From JALYOK01 sp963840785 (GTDB lineage Bacteria > Pseudomonadota > Gammaproteobacteria > Burkholderiales > JALYOK01), in NCBI GenBank assembly GCA_963840785.1, contig CAWJAF010000016.1, forward strand, positions 20,656-84,655: a stretch of DNA of 64,000 nt, written 5' to 3'. Under the pieces are notes generated by a model. The model was given only the letters and a program-made list of their open reading frames with translations. It did not search any database and was not told the origin of the DNA. The position numbers and the translations under genes were made by a program. The stretch's first letter is position 1; each line of letters begins with the position of its first letter. Positions 56,340-64,000 of this stretch are shown here, one piece after another.

Positions 56340-57456
56340 ATGTTAAGACGAGATTTCATTCAAACCATGGCGGTTCTTACCGCAGGCGAATTGCTACAAG
56401 CTAAAGGAGTATTTGCTATCGCCAACGACAAAAATACCTGGCGCATGCCAGACGAAGCTGATCCGCATAAGCGCACCTGGATGGCCTTCGGCGCGAGTAA
56501 GCAAGTTTGGGGTAGCAAACTTCTCGCGGAAGTGCAGCGTAATTTGGCAACCATCGCCTTGACGATTGCGAAGTATCAGCCGGTATCGATGTGGTAAGGA
56601 ACAGAAGACGTGCGCATCGCAAACAACTTAATGGGTTCTAAGATTGATCTGATCGTCTGCCCGCTGGACGATTTGTCGATGGGGGATTACCGGCCCGGTA
56701 TTTGTCGTTAATGGGGATGGTGGGGGAAAAAACTGGCAGCAACTGGATTGGGGTTTCGACGGCTGGGGTGGAAAACAAAGCTACGACCGGGACGCGGGGA
56801 ACGCGGCCAGTGTTTGTGCGAAGAAAGCAGGTGTTTGAATGCCTTCAAACTGAGTTAGTTTTAGAAGGCGGCGGCATCGAAGTGGATGGACACGGGACAG
56901 CGATTATTACCGAGGACTGCGTACTGAATGCAAACCGCAATCCGGGCTTGAGCAAATCCGCCTGCGAAGCCGAGTTGAAACGGCTGCTCGGTCTGAAAAA
57001 AATCATTTGGTTACCCGGCATCAAAGGGAAAGATATCACAAGGACAGGGCATACGGACTTTCTCCGCGCGGTTTGCCAAACCCGGCGTCGTTGTTGCCGG
57101 CTACGACCCTGACCCCAAATCTTTTGACCATGCAGTGGCCCAAACCCAGCTTGGATATCTTGCATGATTCGACAGATGCCGAAGGGCGGAAGCTGGAAGT
57201 GGCTGTGTTTAAAAGTGCTTGAACGGTTCGGGAAAAATTCCCAAGCAACAATTATGAAGCAGCTATATTGATTTCTTCAGCATTTTTGCAATGGCGCGGT
57301 TATCGCGCCTGAATTCGGTGATCTCAAAGCCGACTTGGCGGCAAGACAAACACTCCAGCGGCTATTCCCAGAAAGGACGGTGGTTCAGGTCAATATCGAC
57401 GGTATTACCACGGGCGGTGGCGACCTGCTTATTCCCAACAAGAGCCGATGGTCTAA
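56340..57456 (+). pseudogene. Agmatine deiminase-family enzyme (Tat-like signal) carried on a gene cassette, many frameshifts
   Basis: A start MLRRDFIQTMAVLTAGELL (twin-Arg, Tat-like) opens a frame whose body follows in several registers. Pieces in order: MPDEADPHKRTWMAFGASKQ, MGSKIDLIVCPLDD, FVVNGDGGKNW, LVLEGGGIEVDGHGTAIITE, KKIIWLPGIKGKDIT then DGHTDF-like residues, LDILHDSTDAEGRKLEVAVF and PEFGDLKADLAARQTLQRLF. The end is SQQEPMV with TAA at 57454. This is the whole guanidino-modifying fold with EGGGIEVDG. The catalytic Cys usually sits in GGGGIHCxTQQ; that stretch is damaged here. More than six indels. It lies between attC 3 and a partial attC. Confidence 0.78.
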
Positions 57457-57484
57457 CAAATCAATGCAGCGGACCGCTTGCTGA
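57451..57484 (+). other. Partial attC site (left half only)
   Basis: GTCTAAC (57451-57457) followed by AAATCAATGCAGCGGACCGC is the usual R''-L'' half of an attC. No matching right half with GTTAGRC is found downstream. It overlaps the agmatine deiminase stop codon, as cassettes often do. Truncation marks the end of the recognisable array. Confidence 0.65.
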
Positions 57485-57998
57485 GACGGGGGCGGCAGAA
57501 CTAACGCAGAACTTGATCCGCACTAAGAAAAGCCACCAGCTACCATTGCAGGAAGCAGTGTTCTGGCAGTTTATTGGTAACCCGCAGTACCGCCGGGAAG
57601 GGGTGCGGCAGGTCTATGACTTCTTTCTTGTATCGCGGTAGGAAATTCGACGAATTGACGATACGTGCCTGCGTTCCGCATAATTAGCGCTTATCGATGC
57701 CATAAATTTCCTTTATCCAGGCTGGTTAGTTGCCCAATTAGTATGTAATTTTGGACAGAAAATATTGAGAAGTCCCGAAGGAAGGAAGGACCGGCTTGAA
57801 GCAACAGATATTTTTGTTCCCGACTACTTTCACAAAGTTGTCGATTGTCGTGGGCGTGCCCCGCCCATACGCCCAGTTCCCCGATACATTCGCATGATTG
57901 CGGCGGGGCGGTGAGCAACGCTCATGGTGAACTGGAACTCCAATGTGTTTTCCCGCATATTTGGGCGAACTTGCAATGGCCATATCGCAAAGCAATCG
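57485..57998. other. Unassigned bacterial-type sequence between the integron and the AT-rich tail
   Basis: A frame to 57641 ends in KKSHQLPLQEAVFWQFIGNP, then QYRREGVRQVYDFFLVSR, which looks protein-like but matches no family I know. A minus-strand frame (57738-58046) reads KHIGVPVHHERCSPPRRNHA, also unrecognised. Base composition drifts toward the AT-rich tail. It may be the remainder of a cassette or transition DNA at an assembly join. Confidence 0.35.
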
Positions 57999-60900
57999 TT
58001 TTTTTTTTTTATAACTCGTTTTAATTTTATGCTTCCACACGGTCATTCACAAGTTAACCACCAGTTCACCAGGATGGCGTTGGGATTGGTGCGGGCCGTA
58101 ACAGTGCGTATGACAACACCAATGCATCCAGATGAGATCCTGCAACATGATGATGGACGGGCCCCACTGACAATGATTTTGGTGAAGTGATCAAATTAAG
58201 AAATATTGTTGGCTCAGCAACATTCCTAAGGGATTTCTCAGATTTATAAAAATCACACACCATTCAACACACTGAAGTGAGGGATCCTGGCATAGATAAC
58301 ACTGATATTCAACTGACATTGTCATTCAATAATCCAATTTACACAATAAAAAAGTGATCAACATCCCCCACACCCACTTTGGCAGTACCGTCTCCATCAT
58401 TCCACAGTAGCTGCAATGGTAGTGATACTCCTTGATGAGATGGATTTCATTCCATTTACCCCATAACAACAATAATAATCAGTATGTAACCATCAGCTGT
58501 TATGATGATGAATATCACCACACACCGGCAATGCAGTCAATAATTAAACAGCATCCTTGTTGGAATGGCTGGAGATTTTGCTTGCACCAATTGATTCGAG
58601 ATAACAAACATCAGAGCAGCAATGACTTCACATACAAATAATTATAATCAATAAACACCTAATTCGTCGCTCAAATTTTTACAACCGTAAAGGGGCTTGA
58701 CACAGCACTTGCCAACTTGCATTTGGTATACAAGAATCATCGAGATATTCAAGTCATTGAGCATTCATAAAAGATTCAAGATGGGTAATGGCCACAACCA
58801 ATAAAGCAACACCCATTTGACAAACCACATGGAAGATCTCATATCTCATCCATAATATCTTCCCTTTTTGATGCCAGGTGAAGTCAATGATTTTAAAAAT
58901 TTCAGGACAAGTCATTGATTGGACTTCCAACGGATTTGTTCAACCAAATGTAATTTTGTGCATTGATCACAACCTCTTGGTAATAATAGCTATCATGTCA
59001 TCCACTTGAATGCACTTTATTGAGCATGCATTGAGCGGCCTTGAACATCTTTTTGTTTCAACAACCTCGCTTGCGTGCCGGTGGTGGTCTTCCTTCCACC
59101 GCTCCAGCATAAATTGAAATCAAGCACCATCTTGCATGGCAAGTTTCCCATAAGCAACATGCAACCATGGCCAAGTGCACAAATAATCACCACGTAGATC
59201 AATGAATATTTGGATCACGTAGGTGTTGCAATCCACATATCATTCCTTCCCTAATCGATCACTAGTGTTTTGGCAATGATTGAGGCAATGGTGCAAGGAT
59301 CGTCACTTCAAGTTACTTCTTACCGATTATCCTCTTCAAGGGCATGTAATATTTCTTATGCAAGTAGCTTCATATCATCCATATTGTAGTTCGGCAATCC
59401 AATGCTCTCTTTGGTTTGTCACAATACATATGATGAGGACCATGCTGAATGAAATCTTATAACATGACATCCTTGACACCTCAATCTGACAAGCTCAAAG
59501 TCCATCAATATGCAATGTCAATGCGTCATGTTTTACAGTTCATACAATCACCATAAGACAGTTTGAAGAAACTAATTTCATTGAAGAATCACAATTTAAA
59601 AAGGATTTGTCACAACCTGCAAACATTGATCATGGAGGTAGCCAAAGGAGTCCTTTAATGCAAATGAAAAGGCGTTTCTCATCATCCTCTCATTGATATG
59701 ACATAATCCTCATGTGTAAAGTCCGACATAGTGAATGCAAAAGCAGATCCTCCGAATGCCGGTGATGCACACCAGTTTTCCTAGATCACCTCAGCACTTC
59801 AACCAGTGATGATGACGCAGTAAAAAATTAAAAAGTTTTCCCGATGATTGTGCTGTAAACGTAAACGCGGTTTTGCTCCACGGATCATCGACCTCCTTCC
59901 AATGTCTTTGATATTCATAACTTCATTGGCTTCATGATGACATGAAATGTTCCTTGATGTGTCCTGAATTGTTTTATGGGCAAAAGATCAGTGATGTAGG
60001 CTTTGATTCCTCAATGATGCTCGGTGGTTTTGACCTCGCACTTAAAAACTATATATTGAATTCGACATATCTTGACCATAACGCGCAGTTTCCTTTTCTA
60101 TGAGATAAACGAATAAGTTTCATGAGCCAGTCCGGTGGCGGTGAACTAACCACTAACACTAAAAGCATAAGCTTTATAATTGATAAATTTTTGAGAAATG
60201 ATTTTGGCCTGAGAACATTGATCTGGAGCTGTGAGCCGACATCCACGTGGCTGAAGCATTCAACGTCAATGTGATCCAACACAACCAGATCCACACCAAA
60301 AGACAACGACGAGGATGCAGATCAACAATGCACTCCACCAAGGCACACCAACATGAGCAGCAGAGAACAAATGGATTATCTACAGCCACAAAGGCCAATG
60401 CACAACAAAACTTGATTGCAATGCAATGACGTCAGTTGGCTGAAGGGACAACCGTCCGAGCAATGACAACCAAGCACACCCAGGTGCACAAGGCTGTGAA
60501 TAAAAGCATCATGTAACCTATAATCATCTCATAGAGCAGCACGTCACTTGACCATTGTCCATTGATGGCGTAGTTGATTTGTCCTATTACATACCTTGCT
60601 CATCACATTGTAAAGCTAATGGTAAAGATAGCAATAATATGAATTTGTATATAATTTATTAGTATTTTTAAAATGACATATAGCACTATGAATGGATCCT
60701 GATGAAGCGTGAGCATGCATTCCCTGACAATGATCAGCAGTAGATCCACAATCCCAAGACTAGAACATCTAATTAATATTCATAATTGAATATTCAAAAT
60801 GAAATATTCCCTTCTTGGGCAAGTCGTAAACAGCTAAATAAAGTATATTGATACCTTCAATGTAAATGATATAACTCAATAACAATCACAGACACCAGTG

Positions 60901-61498
60901 TGGACAACAATTATGTATTCAATCACGACATTCCTCAATGGCTTAACAGATATAAATGGAACAGCCACCACCTGCAACAATGGGTGGTATGCAACAAACT
61001 TCACAGAGATATGATCAATCAGGAACACCATTGACATGAAGAGCTTCATTGTTCAACAGTATAATAAATCAAACAGTATATATTGATTTTGATCAACAAA
61101 CTCCATTTATAAGAATAATATTTGAATTTGATTTTTCAATTCCATATATAACAGTGAACCCCTTTTCAACACAAATGATACCTGGCATTGGATTTCAGGT
61201 GAATTTTGTGAACCACAGCATCTTGTGCTATCACCTCAGCCAGATGGCAGACTTACTGCAGTTGTCCATGAATGAGGAGCTAGACACCTCAAATCAATCT
61301 AGTAAGTCACATTGATGAATGATTGGAATGAAGTTTATATCATTATTTTTCATCCTCTCAAATTAACACCAAATATAATGAAACACAGCACAATGTAGCC
61401 CAGGGACATTCCTAAAACAAATGGATAATGAATACCACATATGAGACATTGCTATAACAGAAAGCAATATTTTCATTGGAATTTGAACACTATTCCTT

Positions 61499-61557
<59 letters not shown>

Positions 61558-62313
61558 CTGTTCATATGCAAAGGGTATAGATCCAGGTATGATTATCCAA
61601 CTGGCCATCTGGCAGAGGTTGAGGCATAGGACACAAAATGAACAAAGCACTGTCCTGTAGCAATGTATTGAGCAAACATTACAGTGGTGAGGCAATGGTC
61701 AACGCCAATACCTGGACTTGGTGGTGTTCATGAGGGTGAGGCGGTGTTGCAGTAACTGACACATAGATCCTAGCAGCATGTATATGATTGTAACAGCTAT
61801 CACCTGATAAAGGTCATGCAATTCTTGATGAAGGATGAAATTTCTAGCAGAAATTTCTCCTATTTATAGTAGCAACAGCAAGGCAGTGGGGTCCACATCT
61901 CCAATGTACCAATATGCAATGCAGTCATCGAGCTGCGGCATTTTTCACGGTGAGGTGCGCGGTCAAGGATCACCGGCTTTAGCAGCAGTTTTCCTTTGAA
62001 TGAGATTCTTCAGATCAGGCGAAGGATCAGTGCGATGTATTTTCCTTCAGTGATTCGGTCGATGCAGTTCAAAAGTCACATGATCTCTGAATCGACGTCA
62101 ACGTGGCAATGCAGGCAGGCCGGTGCAACCAGTTGGTCTTCGAACCCGCAACACGTGTTCCATTCCTTCCACAACGCATTGTTGAGGTGGCTATGATTAA
62201 CACTACACATGCAGACATCTTCTGGGCCATGGTGGTGTGACAGTATTCATCCTGTTTGAACAAACCGCCATAAAGTTGGCATTCAATTTGTTTTAATTTA
62301 ATTTGAATAAACA

Positions 62314-62327
62314 TTTTTTTTTTTTTT
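62314..62327. repeat. Poly-T run (T14)
   Basis: Fourteen T in a row, following AT-rich DNA. It could be the reverse of a retroposon A-tail, but no element body is recognised beside it. Confidence 0.6.
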
Positions 62328-63856
62328 ACGGTCAATGGCAACGACTTTGCATCACTTTTTGATTGTAATGAAATAATACAAAAAGAATTTAATTCAATCA
62401 TCCCTTACACTGTATCCGTGTTCAATTCAATACTCCAACATACACACAGTGCGGTAAAGCAATAGAGGAGGACTGATGTGTACCCATCGCCAAATGGCTG
62501 GTGCATCTCGTTCATTGCGCGAGCATGACCTGGCTGACCCCACACAGCGATTATCAATAAGGCTCGCCGGGCGCCTGGCTGTGCACCCAGCTTCTTCAGC
62601 ACATATAAATGATAAAGCCTTCATGATAATGAACCAAATTAACAGTTACAGTGTGGATGACGAAGACGAACGTTTTGATGCAATGGTGGCAGTTGATATG
62701 ATGCAAATGAAGCGATAACAGCAATGCAAATTTCATATGTTCAATGATGAAACAATAACCACATGATGATGATGTGCCACCGAGATGAGTACTCTATGAC
62801 AATGCGATTCGCTGATCCAGTTGAAAAAGCTTCAAAGTGTGACTGTGAGATGACATTCATCACCTCCACCGCGCTCCCTGAAGGCGACGCGTGGCCACGG
62901 GTTGGCGGGCGGGGTGTTGAGATCCGCGACGATGGTCCACTGGAACCCCTAACTGTCGCCGGCTTGACCAAATCGGCCACGACGATGTTTGAGCAACACG
63001 TCATGTGAACGAGTAAAGCGGCAGTGCTCTAATTCAATAACCGATCACATCAAAGGTAATCTCTAAACATCATCTGGAGGTGGGGTAGCCCGGCAACATT
63101 CCTTTTGAATATATCACTTATAATAATTTGAATGATGAACGTAGACGGCTATCAGCAAACACAAATAACGTGCAGTGTGGTATTGAGCAATTGAATTGGT
63201 TTTGAACGCCGTAAAGGTTAATGATACCTTCATATGAAGGCGGTACATGTAGCAGTACAATGGAAGAGGCTTTGGGAGGCCGTGGGTGGTGTCGAGCATT
63301 CCAGGACACGCTAACTGGAATGCATCCATGCAGTGGGCTCCAGCTGACAGTCTCCAGCATATGGCTCACCATCACACTGATTGGTCATGATGACATGTGA
63401 ACCAACAACAACATTCAATAAGCACTGGACATCATAATTGATATGCGTAATGCATTGCAACATGGTAAAGGACAATCACAGTAATATTATATAAAATATT
63501 CACTATTTTATATATACAAATCCAAGAGTGTGTGAGTAGGCCACCACCACTTTTTGACATGAGCAATCAATAAAATAATCATGAAGAAGATCTTCAGTGC
63601 CAGCGAGGCATTTGAAGTTGAAAGAACTAGAACTTGCTGGCGCGCGCTGTCGCGGCAGCAGCAGATTGAGTTCGTCTCAAAAATGATGGACACCGACATC
63701 AACAGGAATTGATCACCCAAACATGACAAGCAATCGGCAAGGCAATAAGAGTCAAGGATGCAATAATTCAGTGATGAAGATGGAACAAAAGATTGGCAAT
63801 GTATGGATGAAATTCTGACATGCTCCACCAACTATGATCCAACAGTGGTTTTGGTT

Positions 63857-64000
63857 TTAAGGCAACTTGCTCTTGTGGCCCAGGCTGATGCTGGTGAAGG
63901 TGGCGGAGTTGAGCCCCAAGGCGTTGGCGATCACCGTGCCGAGAAGTCCGCGCGCCTCAACAGCGGTGGCTGATGCGATCCGCATTGCAGTCGTCGTCGC
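63857..64000 (-). CDS. Partial GC-rich open frame at the right edge, unidentified
   Basis: From the edge the minus strand is open for 47 codons and stops with TAA at 63857-63859. It reads ATAVEARGLLGTVIANALGL then NSATFTSISLGHKSKLP. The abrupt return to GC-rich, G/C-ending codons contrasts with the preceding 5.8 kb. It may be an exon end or another join. No family is recognised. Confidence 0.3.
   Translation of the reverse strand, partial: ATTTAMRIASATAVEARGLLGTVIANALGLNSATFTSISLGHKSKLP

Noticed and set aside
62763..63008. An 81-codon frame in a CpG-rich islet of the tail (and its antisense)
   Set aside because: It looks slightly protein-like, but neither strand shows a known family, splice context or codon pattern strong enough to call a gene.

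Overview
The window joins two unlike kinds of DNA. Positions 1 to about 57,990 are dense, GC-rich bacterial sequence from a Gram-negative proteobacterium, most likely beta- or gammaproteobacterial. The support is LptE for LPS assembly, outer-membrane porins, Coq7 for ubiquinone, choline-kinase-type ThrB, and the order leuS-(VOC)-lptE-holA. From about 57,999 to about 63,856 the sequence becomes AT-richer and CpG-poor, has no convincing genes, and carries a (TG)28 microsatellite and poly-T runs. That part looks like eukaryotic (animal-type) non-coding DNA, so either the contig is chimeric or a real host/symbiont junction is present.

Layout. 1-6.2 kb: an AniA-like copper nitrite reductase fused to cytochrome c, polA, a LOG-family gene and thrB. 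6.3-16.3 kb: a same-strand run of five secreted proteins, namely a PEP-CTERM-like protein, a 1053-residue Ig-like protein with a terminal HExxH motif, a HEAT-repeat protein, a TSP3/LVIVD/RCC1 protein and a di-haem oxidoreductase. 16.4-23.4 kb: uvrD, leuS, a VOC protein, lptE and holA. 23.6-32 kb: a toxin-antitoxin cluster (TumE/TumA, RelBE-like, Phd-VapC, MazEF, plus remnants of two more pairs) that also encloses a broken DUF2157 gene, pbpC and a porin. 32-39 kb: OprP-like porin, coq7, lipoprotein aminopeptidase, alpha/beta hydrolase, TauE/SafE permease, trhO and a BTAD regulator. 39.5-45.3 kb: a thioester-type alpha-2-macroglobulin. 45.4-52.3 kb: a Kv-like channel with a zinc ribbon, agmatinase, a PuuB-like oxidase, DMT and MATE transporters and an SGNH hydrolase. 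52.5-57.5 kb: a serine-hydrolase pseudogene, then an integron (intI, attC sites, at least three small cassette ORFs and a broken agmatine deiminase cassette).

How the genes work together. leuS, holA, polA and uvrD are housekeeping genes. lptE, the porins, pbpC and alpha-2-macroglobulin are envelope functions. The 6.3-16.3 kb run looks like one surface or extracellular locus. Agmatinase and the PuuB-like oxidase suggest polyamine turnover, and the integron cassette encodes a second agmatine-type enzyme.

Quality warning. At least a dozen genes, including the essential leuS and the 5.8-kb alpha-2-macroglobulin gene, are split by single-base indels while long neighbours are intact. This fits residual consensus errors in a long-read or low-coverage assembly better than gene decay. 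I therefore give such genes as single frameshifted CDSs and reserve 'pseudogene' for cases with in-frame stops, truncation or heavy damage. All family assignments come from reading the translations; no database was searched.
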